Origin: Deltaproteobacteria bacterium
GTDB lineage: Bacteria; Desulfobacterota; Desulfobaccia; Desulfobaccales; 0-14-0-80-60-11
Length of the DNA: 9,078 bases
Direction: 5' to 3'
NCBI GenBank assembly: GCA_023381945.1
Contig: JAMCQY010000403.1
Coordinates: 1 to 9,078, forward strand
Below the pieces are notes generated by a model, which was given only the letters and a program-made list of their open reading frames with translations, was not told where the DNA came from and searched no databases. A program made the position numbers and the translations under genes. How positions within the stretch are numbered: the first letter of the stretch is position 1; every line of letters begins with the position of its first letter. Positions 1 to 6,942 of this stretch are shown one piece after another.

Positions 1-554
1 GAGAGAAACTGCCGGCCGACCTGGTGGTGGCGGGCCTGGGAGTCAAGCCCGCCACCGGTTTCCTGAAGGGCGTCTCCCTCAATCCCGACGGCAGTGTGAC
101 GGTGGACAAGTATTTGCGGGTGGCCGACGGGCTCTACGCCGCCGGCGATATTGCCCGCTTTCCCGACTGGCGTAATAATGAACCGATCCGCATCGAGCAC
201 TGGCGGCTGGCCCAGCAGCATGGCCGCGCGGCGGCCCGCAATATGCTGGGGAAAAACGAAGAGTTTCGGCGCGTGCCATTCTTCTGGAGCGAGCTCTTTG
301 AGGTGATGCCCCAATACGTGGGCTATGCCGACAAGTGGGACGAAGTCATCATCCACGGCGACCTGGTGGGACACAATTTTGTGGCCTTTTATGCCAGGGG
401 GAATCAGGTTCTGGCCGCAGTAGGTCTGGGGCACGACGCCCAGATGGCCGCCATCGGTGAGCTGATACGGCTGGAAAAATTGCCCACTGCGGAGGAATTG
501 CGGCAGGATAAATCCTTCGACCCGCTGGGACGGGTCAAGGAGCTGCAAAAGTAG
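1..554 (+). CDS. FAD/NAD(P)-dependent oxidoreductase, AIF/ferredoxin-reductase-like (C-terminal part)
   Basis: The gene starts before the window; the open frame (codons from base 3) gives 183 residues ending at TAG 552-554. It reads like the end of a pyridine nucleotide-disulfide reductase fold. VVAGLGVKP (residues 8-16) closes the NAD-binding half. The YAAGDIA motif (45-51) is the second FAD-binding GD motif, where the Asp contacts the flavin ribityl chain. HWRLAQQHG (66-74) follows, as in ferredoxin/rubredoxin reductases and AIF-like proteins. PFFWSE (92-97) begins the C-terminal Reductase_C-type domain, with PQYVGYA and a LAAVGLGHD strand. The family moves electrons from NAD(P)H to a small iron-sulfur protein or another acceptor; the partner cannot be told from this fragment. 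No membrane segment is visible. A strong terminator lies just downstream, so this is the last gene of its transcript. AIFM3-like and nitrite-reductase-like FAD proteins are hard to separate from the C-terminus alone. Confidence 0.85.
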   Translation, partial: EKLPADLVVAGLGVKPATGFLKGVSLNPDGSVTVDKYLRVADGLYAAGDIARFPDWRNNEPIRIEHWRLAQQHGRAAARNMLGKNEEFRRVPFFWSELFEVMPQYVGYADKWDEVIIHGDLVGHNFVAFYARGNQVLAAVGLGHDAQMAAIGELIRLEKLPTAEELRQDKSFDPLGRVKELQK

Positions 555-557
555 CGG

Positions 558-583
558 TCAGCTTTCAGCTACCAGCAGTCAGC
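558..583. repeat. Heptad tandem array (TCAGNNN), copy 1
   Basis: Four units start exactly 7 nt apart at 558, 565, 572 and 579. Three cores are TCAG and the third is CCAG; spacers are CTT/CTA/CAG-like. The array begins 3 nt after the stop codon of the oxidoreductase and ends just before the terminator stem. Arrays with the same period occur at 1408 and 6777. It resembles the 7-bp short tandem repeats (STRR) described in cyanobacteria, although the unit sequence here is its own. Confidence 0.6.
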
Positions 584-588
584 AAAAG

Positions 589-624
589 AAAAAAGGTCGA
601 GGCCTTAAAGGCCTTGGCCTTTTT
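589..624 (+). terminator. Intrinsic terminator of the FAD oxidoreductase gene
   Basis: A 12-bp stem pairs 593-604 (AAGGTCGAGGCC) with 610-621 (GGCCTTGGCCTT) using two G-U pairs. The loop is TTAAA (605-609). A T-run ends at 624, and a matching A-run sits upstream at 589-594. It lies 35 nt after the stop codon. The flanking A and T runs could also let it work on the opposite strand, but no minus-strand gene ends here. Confidence 0.85.
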
Positions 625-696
625 CAGGGAATTAGCACCCATCTTTTGAAATTGGTTCGCGCGTTAGATACGGTAGTACATTAAAAACCCTTAGCG

Positions 697-816
697 GTTA
701 AACTCCCTCCCCCTTTGAGGGGGGAGGGTTGGGGAGGGGGTGGTGTCCCAGTGATTCAAAAAGCGATCACCACCTTCCCCCTGACCCCCTCCCCTCGAGG
801 TAGGGGGGACTTAAAC
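697..816. repeat. Large nested inverted repeat, foldback element
   Basis: Arms of about 49 bp (697-745 and 768-816) are imperfect reverse complements. Each begins with GTTAAA/GTTTAA and ends with a GTGGTG/CACCAC core. A spacer of about 22 bp (746-767) separates them. Each arm also folds on itself: C-runs (CCCTCCCCC, CCCCCTCCCC) pair with G-runs (GGGGGGAGGG, GTAGGGGGG). The only frame through it is low-complexity and not convincing as a gene. It looks like a dispersed non-autonomous intergenic element (MITE- or REP-like). No target-site duplication is clear. Confidence 0.7.
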
Positions 817-943
817 CTTCTGACTGCAAAGATTTTCATGGCTTTGAGTGTTCCCCTGGAACATGAATGGCTCGTTCCTCTTGCTTTTGGCAATTTAACC
901 GTTGTATGATCGGTTACTCATTATTATTTCCAGATCTTTGCCT

Positions 944-1000
944 TTGTAGGGGCGGATCCATGTGTCCGCCCAGGAGGGCGCACACCCAGCGCCCCTACAA
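944..1000. repeat. Dispersed palindrome with TTGTAGGGGCG ends
   Basis: A perfect 11-bp terminal inverted repeat (944-954 and 990-1000, CGCCCCTACAA) encloses a second hairpin, GGCGGA (951-957 region) with TCCGCC (965-970). The decamer GTAGGGGCGG (946-955) recurs exactly at 4359-4368. The tail CCCTACAATAAA (993-1004) recurs exactly at 6920-6931. It ends 67 nt before glnB and has no T-run. It is best read as a member of a small palindromic repeat family rather than a terminator. Confidence 0.65.
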
Positions 1001-1007
1001 TAAATAA

Positions 1008-1406
<399 letters not shown>

Positions 1407-1407
1407 T

Positions 1408-1440
1408 TCAGGGGTCAGGGATCAGGGAATAGGGGTCAGG
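1408..1440. repeat. Heptad tandem array (TCAGNNN), copy 2
   Basis: Units start 7 nt apart at 1408, 1415, 1422, 1429 and 1436. Four are TCAG and the 1429 unit has decayed to ATAG; spacers are GGG, GGA or AAT-like. The array begins 1 nt after the glnB stop codon. The rest of this gap (1441-1560) is unremarkable, with only a weak AAAAGGA...TCCTTTT pairing (about 1440-1490) and no convincing terminator. Confidence 0.6.
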
Positions 1441-1560
1441 AAAAGGAATCTTGGCCTCTTTAACCCCTTGCCCTAACCCATAATCCTTTTATTCTTGACA
1501 CCTCCCTCAACGGCCTTACCTTTCCATCGGTCTTTCGACTAATGCTTCCGGGGTCTTCTT

Positions 1561-1674
1561 TTGGCCAACCTTTCCCCGCAACTCAAGCCGGCCGCGCACC
1601 GTCTCACCCCCTTTGCCCGGGTTGAGGATAACCGGATCACCTATCCGCCGGAAGAAGTCGAGGCAGATAAATAA
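1561..1674 (+). CDS. Possible 37-residue small protein or gene remnant
   Basis: This frame opens after a stop at 1540-1542 and closes at TAA 1672-1674. Its end, VEDNRITYPPEEVEADK, has the amino-acid and codon character of real protein (Glu/Val/Pro-rich, G or C at most third positions), unlike the neighbouring frames. The only usable start is TTG 1561, with a weak GGGG at 1550-1553. The product would begin ANLSPQLKPAAHRLTPF. No family is recognised. It could be a genuine small soluble protein, the degraded end of a longer gene, or chance. It lies about 120 nt before ubiE in the same direction. Confidence is low. Confidence 0.3.
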   Translation: MANLSPQLKPAAHRLTPFARVEDNRITYPPEEVEADK

Positions 1675-1793
1675 CAGGCCGAACGGAACTCCGGACCGGA
1701 TTTTTGTAAGATTTCCGTGGCCTCGCCGCCCGGAATTGATAAAATTGCCATTAAACAGGCTTTTTCCTGCAGCATTATGGAAGGTTATTGAAC

Positions 1794-2567
1794 GTGGAAG
1801 AAAAGACCCCGAAACCCGCTGGTCTGGATGAATTCGCCTATTTCGGCTATCAGCCGGTGGCGCCGGCGGAAAAAGAGAAACTGGTGCATCGGCATTTCGA
1901 TACGGTTTCCAGCCGCTATGATTTCATGAACACCCTGCTGAGTTTCGGGATGCACTATCCGTGGAAATGGACCGCGGTGCGGCTCCTGAAGCTCAAGGCC
2001 GGCGACCGGGTCCTGGATGTCTGCGGCGGCACTGCCGACCTGGCCTTGCTGGCCGCGAGCAAGATCGGGCCCGCAGGCCGGGTGGCGGTCTACGACATCA
2101 ACCGGGCTATGATGGCAGCAGGGCAGCCCAAAGTAGCCCGGGCTAAATTCACCTCCCGCATAGCCTTTCTCCAGGGCGACGCCGAGCACCTCTCCTGCCC
2201 GGACGCCAGCTTCGACGCTGCCATGGTCGGCTTTGGCATCCGCAACCTGACCCATCCCGAACAGGGCTTCAAGGAGATGCACCGGGTTTTGAAACCGGGC
2301 GGCAGGCTCATGTGCCTGGAGTTTTCCCAGCCGGTCACTTCCTGGTTCCGCCGGCTCTATGACTTTTATTCTTTCTACATTATGCCCCTGATGGGCCGCC
2401 TCTTTGTGGGCTCCTGGCAGGCCTATACCTATCTGCCGGAATCCATCCGCATGTTCGCCGATCCGGAGGAGGTCTCGGCCACCCTGGCGGGCCTGGGATT
2501 CAAAGAGATTCGCTACCGGCGCCTGACCAACGGCATTGCGGTGATCCACCTGGCGGTGAAGCCTTGA
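1794..2567 (+). CDS. ubiE: Demethylmenaquinone/ubiquinone C-methyltransferase UbiE/MenG
   Basis: A 257-residue class I SAM methyltransferase that methylates the quinone ring in the last step of menaquinone synthesis (MenG) and, where present, ubiquinone synthesis. Both UbiE/COQ5 family signatures are visible: YDFMNTLLSFGMHYPW (42-57) and RVLKPGGRLMCLEFS (164-178). SAM motif I is DVCGGTADL (75-83), where E. coli has DVAGGTGDL. GFGIRNL (146-152) and YLPESIRMF (213-221) are also typical. Start: GTG 1794 has GGAAGG (1779-1784) 9 nt upstream. TTG 1788 would be only 3 nt from it; using that start adds two residues. The stop TGA overlaps the start of the next methyltransferase gene, so the two are probably translationally coupled. 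With no ubiquinone genes in view, a menaquinone role is the safer reading. Confidence 0.93.
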   Translation: MEEKTPKPAGLDEFAYFGYQPVAPAEKEKLVHRHFDTVSSRYDFMNTLLSFGMHYPWKWTAVRLLKLKAGDRVLDVCGGTADLALLAASKIGPAGRVAVYDINRAMMAAGQPKVARAKFTSRIAFLQGDAEHLSCPDASFDAAMVGFGIRNLTHPEQGFKEMHRVLKPGGRLMCLEFSQPVTSWFRRLYDFYSFYIMPLMGRLFVGSWQAYTYLPESIRMFADPEEVSATLAGLGFKEIRYRRLTNGIAVIHLAVKP

Positions 2568-3181
2568 AGCTAAATTGGGCCGAGCGGCTGATGGTCAATA
2601 ATCCGGTGCGGGTGATGATCCAGCGCCTAATTGTCAGATGGATTGGCCGCAGTGTGACCCCGAACCCGCAGGCGAAAATCCTGGAAGTGGGTTGCGGCCG
2701 CGGCGCCGGGGCCTGCCTAATTATGGAGAAATTCCACCCTGCCCTGCTCCACGCCCTGGACCTCGATTATCGCATGATCTGTCAGGCCCTGTGTCACCTG
2801 AACCCGGAGCAGCGCCGGTGTATCTCTCTTTACGTGGGCGACGTCGTTAATCTGCCTTATCCGGACGGCGCTTTGGACGGCGTCTTTGGCTTCGGGGTGC
2901 TGCACCACCTGCAGGATTGGCGGGGAGGTCTCAAGGAGATCGCCCGGGTGCTGAAACCCGGCGGCTTCTATTTCCTGGAGGAGTTTTATCCAGCCCTTTA
3001 TCAAAACTTTCTTGCCAAACGACTTTTCCTGCATCCGGAGCATGACCGCTTTTACAGCCCTGATCTCCGCCAGTGCCTGGAAGAGTGCGGCCTGTCCATG
3101 CACCGTTGTCTGGAGCAGAAACAACTGGGTATTTTGGCCGTAGTTACTAAAAATGCCGGGATCGAAACGAGACAAGGGTAA
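2564..3181 (+). CDS. Class I SAM-dependent methyltransferase coupled to ubiE
   Basis: A 205-residue methyltransferase of the Methyltransf_11 type. SAM motif I is EVGCGRGAG (41-49). The acidic ribose-binding residue lies in LDLD (65-68). GD at 92-93 fits the adenine-contacting loop. Motif IV is FGFGVLHHLQDW (108-119), and LKPGG (130-134) is the usual post-I turn. A C-terminal half of about 70 residues has several Cys/His (C171, C175, H180, C182) but no clear metal motif. The TTG start at 2564 shares TTGA with the ubiE stop and has GGTGA (2555-2559) in front. The ATG at 2591 is an alternative, but the residues before it (NWAERL) look like part of the protein. Tight coupling to ubiE suggests a quinone or related lipid substrate; this is inference only, as substrate specificity in this superfamily cannot be read from the fold. 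Confidence 0.85.
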   Translation: MKLNWAERLMVNNPVRVMIQRLIVRWIGRSVTPNPQAKILEVGCGRGAGACLIMEKFHPALLHALDLDYRMICQALCHLNPEQRRCISLYVGDVVNLPYPDGALDGVFGFGVLHHLQDWRGGLKEIARVLKPGGFYFLEEFYPALYQNFLAKRLFLHPEHDRFYSPDLRQCLEECGLSMHRCLEQKQLGILAVVTKNAGIETRQG

Positions 3182-3222
3182 AAGGCTAAAGAAAGTCCCC
3201 TCTCTTTTTTGCCATTTTTTCT
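3181..3222 (+). terminator. Probable intrinsic terminator after the ubiE-methyltransferase pair
   Basis: Directly after the stop codon, AAAGGC (3181-3186) can pair with GCC-A-TTTTTT (3211-3220). Inside it, AAAGAAAG pairs imperfectly with CTCTTTTT around a TCCCCT loop. The 3' side ends in a T-run. The stem is A/T-rich with mismatches, so it is weaker than the terminators at 589-624 and 4356-4396. Confidence 0.45.
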
Positions 3223-3236
3223 CCAATTAAACCTTT

Positions 3237-3281
3237 CCCCCTGGCCCGCTAATGACTATTTATTTTTTTGAGGGCCGGGGG
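3237..3281. repeat. G/C inverted repeat upstream of the MDR gene
   Basis: CCCCC-T-GGCCC (3237-3247) pairs with GGGCCGGGGG (3272-3281), ten pairs with one bulged T, around a 24-nt AT-rich loop. There is no T-run after it. It lies 90 nt before the MDR start and could be a leader structure or a repeat remnant. The rest of the gap (3282-3357) shows nothing else. Confidence 0.35.
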
Positions 3282-3371
3282 ACTTCCCCGTTCTACCTGT
3301 ATTCCTCCGAACAAAATCCATCTCTCTTCCCAGCCTCCACCAACAAAGATCAACTTTGGAAGGGGAACATA

Positions 3372-4331
3372 ATGAGAGCCATTCGCGTCCATGAATTCGG
3401 CGAACCCGAAGTGCTGCGCCTGGAAGAGGCGCCGGAGCCCAAACCGGGCTCCGGCCAAGTGCTGGTCAAGGTCTACGCCATCGGGGTTAACCCGTATGAG
3501 GCCTACATGCGGGCCGGGTTCTATCTGCCCCCACCCCTGCCCTTCACCCCCGGCCATGACGCCGCGGGAGTAGTAGAGGCAGTTGGGCCGGAGGTCCAGC
3601 GGGTAGCCGTGGGGGATCGGGTTTACACCTCCGGCACCCTGACCGGGGCATACGCCGAAAAAACCCTGTGCCCGGAGGCCCGCGTCCACCCATTACCTCC
3701 TAATATCTCCTTTCCCCAGGGCGCTGCCATCTACGTGCCGTATTCGGCGGCCTACCGGGCCCTGTTTCAGAAGGCCAAAGCCCTGCCCGGAGAAGTTGTC
3801 CTGGTGCATGGGGCCAGCGGCGGGGTGGGCCTGGCGGCGGTGCAACTGGCCCGGGCCGCGGGGCTGACCGTCATCGGCACCGGCGGCACTGATGCAGGCC
3901 GCCGCCTGGCCGCGGAAAACGGGGCCCACCACGTCCTGGACCACGGCAAGGACGGGTATCTGCAGGAGGTCATGAAGATTACCGTGGACCGGGGGGTGGA
4001 CGTGATTGTCGAGCTGCTGGCCAATGTGAATCTGGGGAAGGACCTGGAAGTCCTGGCCGCGGGCGGCAGGGTGGCGGTTATCGGCAGCCGGGGCACCGTA
4101 ACCATCGATCCCCGCCATGCCATGGCGAAAGAAGGCGCTATCCTGGGGCTGAACGTATGGGCCGTCACGGAGAAGGAGTTTAAAGCCATCCATGCCGCCC
4201 TGGGCGCCGGGCTGGCCAACGGCACGCTCAAGCCCGTGGTTGGCCGGGAACTGCCCCTGGCCGAGGCCGCTAAAGCCCATCGTGATATTATGGAGAAGAA
4301 GGCTTACGGGAAGATTGTCCTGATTCCCTGA
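3372..4331 (+). CDS. Zinc-independent MDR quinone oxidoreductase (QOR/zeta-crystallin-like)
   Basis: A 319-residue medium-chain dehydrogenase/reductase of the NADPH:quinone reductase type. The GroES-like N-terminal domain opens MRAIRVHEFGEPEVL and contains GVNPYEAYMRAG (38-49) and GHDAAGVV (61-68). The structural-zinc Cys cluster and the catalytic-zinc Cys/His set are absent, which marks the zinc-free QOR branch. The nucleotide-binding motif is HGASGGVG (146-153), followed by AAVQLA and VIGTGGT (167-173), which favours NADPH. The C-terminus AYGKIVLIP is typical. These enzymes reduce quinones or other activated alkenes in the cytosol; the true substrate cannot be assigned. Start: ATG 3372 has a strong GGAAGGGG (3358-3365) 6 nt upstream. 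The open frame extends back to an ATG at 3252, but those 40 codons are low-complexity and unlike the family. It ends in a terminator facing cydB. Confidence 0.92.
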   Translation: MRAIRVHEFGEPEVLRLEEAPEPKPGSGQVLVKVYAIGVNPYEAYMRAGFYLPPPLPFTPGHDAAGVVEAVGPEVQRVAVGDRVYTSGTLTGAYAEKTLCPEARVHPLPPNISFPQGAAIYVPYSAAYRALFQKAKALPGEVVLVHGASGGVGLAAVQLARAAGLTVIGTGGTDAGRRLAAENGAHHVLDHGKDGYLQEVMKITVDRGVDVIVELLANVNLGKDLEVLAAGGRVAVIGSRGTVTIDPRHAMAKEGAILGLNVWAVTEKEFKAIHAALGAGLANGTLKPVVGRELPLAEAAKAHRDIMEKKAYGKIVLIP

Positions 4332-4355
4332 GAAGGGCCGTGCCGGAGATACCAT

Positions 4356-4396
4356 GCCGTAGGGGCGGGTTTAAAACCCACCACTACGGCGTTTTT
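4356..4396 (+). terminator. Terminator of the MDR gene, built from a GTAGGGGCGG palindrome
   Basis: GCCGTAG (4356-4362) pairs with CTACGGC (4384-4390) and GGGTTT (4367-4372) with AAACCC (4374-4379); two internal mismatches lie between. TTTTT follows at 4392-4396. It starts 24 nt after the MDR stop. The T-run overlaps the last codon and stop of cydB on the other strand. There is no A-run on the left, so termination of cydBA by this hairpin is not supported. It contains the same decamer (4359-4368) as the repeat at 946-955. Confidence 0.75.
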
Positions 4397-5396
4397 ATTC
4401 TCCGTATCCCCCGCCTTCGCCGCTGGTTTTGCCGCGAAAGACCAGGTACTGGTAGCCGTTGTAAATCAGCATCACCGGCAGGATCACCATTGTCACCGCC
4501 AGCATAATTCCCAGGATCAGCGGTGGGGCCGCGGCCTCGGAAACAGTGATGGCCGGCGGGATGATATAGGGATGAAGGCTGGCGGCCATGGCGATAAAAT
4601 TGCAAAAAAAGATGGCCAGACTCCAGGCAAGGGGGGCCCGATCATCCGCTTTCAGCAGGCTGGCGAGCAGCGCGACAAAGGCGAAGGCAGCAACGATAAC
4701 GGGGAAAGTGGTTAACCACGCGGACGGCGAGACCAACCAATTCCGGGACAGGAAGGGATATTTATAGATGCCCCAGAAGCCGAGGCCGAAGGAGACGATG
4801 AGCAATGACCAGGCCGCCGCCTGGGCCTGACGATAGGCCGATTCCTGGACTTCGCCCTCGGACTTCAGGATCAGATAGGTCGCCCCCAGCAGCAGATAGG
4901 CGAACAACACCCCCAAGGCCACCAGAGCCGCCAGGGGATTGAGCCAGTCCCAAACCCCGCCGGCAAATACCCGTCCCTCGACCTTTAAGCCGCTGACCAG
5001 GGCGCCCAGGATAAACCCCTGAGCCAGGGCGGCCAGGAGGCTCCCCAGGCCGGAGCCCAGGTTCCAGAGGCGCCGGTTGCGGGCTTCGCCCCGGAAGTCT
5101 AAGGACACCCCCCGGAAAATGAGGCCCCAGAGCATGAGGACCAGGGGGATATAAAGCGCTGACAGGATGACGCCGTAGGCCAGGGGGAAAGCCCCGAACA
5201 GCAGTCCCCCCAGGACTACCAGCCAGGTGAGATTGGCATGCCAGGACGGGCCGATGCTGTTCAGCATGATTTCCCGCCGCCCCTCATGCCGGCAAAACAG
5301 GCTCAGGATGCCAATCCCCAGGTCCCAGCCATCCGAGGCCAGGGCCAGAAACAGAATGAAACCCAGGAGGGCAAACCAGACGTCTGTGAGGCTCAT
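4395..5396 (-). CDS. cydB: Cytochrome bd-type quinol oxidase subunit II
   Basis: A 333-residue integral membrane protein with about 8-9 hydrophobic helices. It is the second subunit of the bd oxidase, which oxidises quinol and reduces O2 to water in the cytoplasmic membrane. Family landmarks: DGWDLGIG (22-29, matching DGFDMGVG of E. coli, with both Asp), GGLLFGAFPLAYG (63-75), VSLDFRGE (97-104, Asp matching E. coli D105) and LLLGATYL (168-175). Length is a little shorter than the E. coli protein (about 379). The block that reads WDGN in E. coli is WHAN here (52-55), so conserved Asp58 is replaced by His53. ATG 5396 overlaps the cydA stop by 4 nt (ATGA), indicating coupled translation. The C-terminus is Gly-rich (GEGGGYGE). 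No small cydX-like ORF is seen after it. Confidence 0.93.
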   Translation of the reverse strand: MSLTDVWFALLGFILFLALASDGWDLGIGILSLFCRHEGRREIMLNSIGPSWHANLTWLVVLGGLLFGAFPLAYGVILSALYIPLVLMLWGLIFRGVSLDFRGEARNRRLWNLGSGLGSLLAALAQGFILGALVSGLKVEGRVFAGGVWDWLNPLAALVALGVLFAYLLLGATYLILKSEGEVQESAYRQAQAAAWSLLIVSFGLGFWGIYKYPFLSRNWLVSPSAWLTTFPVIVAAFAFVALLASLLKADDRAPLAWSLAIFFCNFIAMAASLHPYIIPPAITVSEAAAPPLILGIMLAVTMVILPVMLIYNGYQYLVFRGKTSGEGGGYGE

Positions 5397-6766
5397 GGTT
5401 CACTCCCGCGGAGGACTGGGCTGTCGAAATCCGGCCCCTTATTGATAATCCTGGCCGCATAGGCCAAAAAAGCCAGGGACAGCAGGGTGTAAAGCGAAAA
5501 ATAGACGAAGAACGAGGTCAGCACTGCATTGGCCGGCAGCGGGCTGACACCCTCGGAGGTGCGCATCAGGCCATAGATGATCCAGGGCTGGCGGCCCACT
5601 TCCCGAACCAGCCAACCGGTTTCCACCGCCACATAGCCCAGGGGCGCGGTGGCTATCCAGGCATAAAGGAGCCATTTCTGCCGGCCGATGGCCGCGGGTT
5701 CGAGTCCTCCCCGGCGCCAGACCCAAACCGTCCAGAGCATCAGGAAGAACATGAGAAAACCGATGCCGGCCATAATCCGGAAAGAAAAGAAGGTCAAGGG
5801 CACCGGCGGCTGGTCCTCCGGAGGAAACTCTTTCAAGCCTTTGACCGTGCCATTTAAGGTATGGGTCATCAAAAGACTCAAACCATGGGGGATAACCCCT
5901 AATTCCCAGTCGTTCTTCTGCTCTGCCTGGTTGGGCCAGGCAAACAGCTTCACCGGCGCGCCTTCACCCGGCGGGTTGGTCTCCCACAGGGCTTCGATGG
6001 CCCCCAGCTTGGCGGGCTGGTGGTGAGCTATGGACCGGCCGGAGCCGTCCCCCAGGTAGATCTGCGCCGGGGCGATGACGATGGCCGCTGCCAGGGCCAC
6101 CTTGAAAGACTTGGTAAAACAGGAAACGTGACGCTCTTTCAGAATGAACCAGGCGCTGAGGCCGCCGATGACGAACAGAGTGGTTTCCAGAGCGGCAAAC
6201 CACATGTGGTTAACCCCCCAGGGCATGTCCGGGTTGAACAGGGCCTGCCAGAAGCTGGTAGTAATGAAGCGCCCGTCCTGCCAGAAGCCGCCCGCCGGGG
6301 TCTGCATCCAAGAGTTGGCCACCATGATCCAGAAGGCCGAGAGGCTGGCGCCCAGAGCCACCATGCAGGTGGCAAATAGATGCATGCGCCGGGAGATCCG
6401 CCCCCAACCGAAGAGCATGACTCCCATGAAGCCGGCCTCTAGCATGAAGGCCAGGATCGTTTCAAATCCCAGGATATTGCCGAAAAAACCCCCGGTGGCT
6501 GCGGAGAAGCGAGCCCAGTTGGCCCCGAAATGAAACTCCAGGGGCACGCCGCTGGCCACCCCCACCGCAAAATTGAGGAGGAACAATTTGCCCCAAAAGC
6601 GGGCGTGGCGGTAGTAGTCGTCATCCCCGGTCTTGAGCCATAAAACCTCCAATACCACCAAAAACAGGCTGAGGCCCACGGAAAGGATCGCCCAGCCGAT
6701 GTGAAACATGGTGGTCAGGGCAAACAGGAACCGGGAAAGCAGGAGAGGGTTGGACCAGGTTTCCAT
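5393..6766 (-). CDS. cydA: Cytochrome bd-type quinol oxidase subunit I
   Basis: A 457-residue membrane protein with about 9 helices that carries the quinol site and hemes. The ligands are all present: His22 (LSRFLFALTTMFH, the E. coli His19 equivalent), His187 (VNHMWF, cf. His186) and Met332 (FRIM, cf. Met393). Glu102 and Glu110 match E. coli Glu99/Glu107 in the proton path. The quinol-binding Q-loop retains GDGSG, Lys253 and Glu258 (PAKLGAIEALWET). The loop between there and FRIM is short (bd-S/CIO-like), lacking the long E. coli insertion. GRQPW (391-395) is the C-terminal family signature. ATG 6766 fits the family N-terminus, but the 10 nt before it (on the minus strand CCACTGCCCT) have no recognisable Shine-Dalgarno. 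A heptad repeat array starts 11 nt upstream. It forms an operon with cydB. Oxygen protection in an anaerobe is a plausible role. Confidence 0.95.
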   Translation of the reverse strand: METWSNPLLLSRFLFALTTMFHIGWAILSVGLSLFLVVLEVLWLKTGDDDYYRHARFWGKLFLLNFAVGVASGVPLEFHFGANWARFSAATGGFFGNILGFETILAFMLEAGFMGVMLFGWGRISRRMHLFATCMVALGASLSAFWIMVANSWMQTPAGGFWQDGRFITTSFWQALFNPDMPWGVNHMWFAALETTLFVIGGLSAWFILKERHVSCFTKSFKVALAAAIVIAPAQIYLGDGSGRSIAHHQPAKLGAIEALWETNPPGEGAPVKLFAWPNQAEQKNDWELGVIPHGLSLLMTHTLNGTVKGLKEFPPEDQPPVPLTFFSFRIMAGIGFLMFFLMLWTVWVWRRGGLEPAAIGRQKWLLYAWIATAPLGYVAVETGWLVREVGRQPWIIYGLMRTSEGVSPLPANAVLTSFFVYFSLYTLLSLAFLAYAARIINKGPDFDSPVLRGSEP

Positions 6767-6776
6767 AGGGCAGTGG

Positions 6777-6801
6777 TCAGTTATCAGTAGTCAGTTGTCA
6801 G
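6777..6801. repeat. Heptad tandem array (TCAGNNN), copy 3
   Basis: Four perfect TCAG cores begin at 6777, 6784, 6791 and 6798, an exact 7-nt period, with spacers TTA, TAG and TTG. The array sits 10 nt upstream of the cydA start codon, in the region where a ribosome binding site and 5' leader would lie. It shares period and core with the arrays at 558 and 1408. Confidence 0.7.
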
Positions 6802-6899
6802 TAAGACAAAAGCCAATTGCCGGAAGTTTATGAAAAAGATAGGCACTGGGGACCGGGGCGTCCAGGGGGGAAAGAAAAGGGGGAGAACTATGAAGATGC

Positions 6900-6931
6900 A
6901 GGGTGCGCAATTTTGCGCACCCTACAATAAA
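6900..6931. repeat. Palindrome GGGTGCGCAA/TTGCGCACCC with CCCTACAATAAA tail
   Basis: A perfect 10-bp inverted repeat (6901-6910 and 6913-6922; A6900-T6923 extends it) has a 2-nt centre. The 12-nt tail at 6920-6931 is identical to that of the palindrome ending at 1004. It lies just downstream of the minus-strand gene ending at 6943 and could act as a weak terminator for it, but there is no T-run on that strand. It is better read as a member of the dispersed palindrome family. The rest of 6802-6899 is purine-rich and featureless. Confidence 0.6.
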
Positions 6932-6942
6932 CTAATTTTTCA

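Noticed and set aside
849..863. TGTTCC-CCT-GGAACA mini-palindrome as an operator
   Set aside because: Only 6-bp arms in a gene-free gap, with no promoter elements nearby.
868..885. TGGCTCG...TTGCT resembling a sigma-54 -24/-12 promoter upstream of glnB
   Set aside because: The GG-to-GC distance is 14 instead of 12, and the site lies about 180 nt from the gene with repeats between.
715..909. Open frame of 64 codons in the glnB upstream gap
   Set aside because: It runs through the large inverted repeat, is Gly/Pro low-complexity, and has no Shine-Dalgarno or family resemblance.
826..941. 8-bp GCAAAGAT/ATCTTTGC inverted pair about 100 nt apart
   Set aside because: Short arms, distant, no other support; expected by chance.
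1613..1831. 72-codon plus-strand frame overlapping the ubiE start
   Set aside because: Composition is Arg/Pro-rich and non-native; it overlaps both the small ORF and UbiE in another frame.
3252..3371. Upstream ATG extending the MDR protein by 40 residues
   Set aside because: The extension is unlike the family, while ATG 3372 has a strong GGAAGGGG at ideal distance and begins with the usual MRAIRV motif.
5688..6533. Several plus-strand frames of 112-129 codons opposite cydA
   Set aside because: They are antisense shadows of a clearly recognised membrane protein gene.
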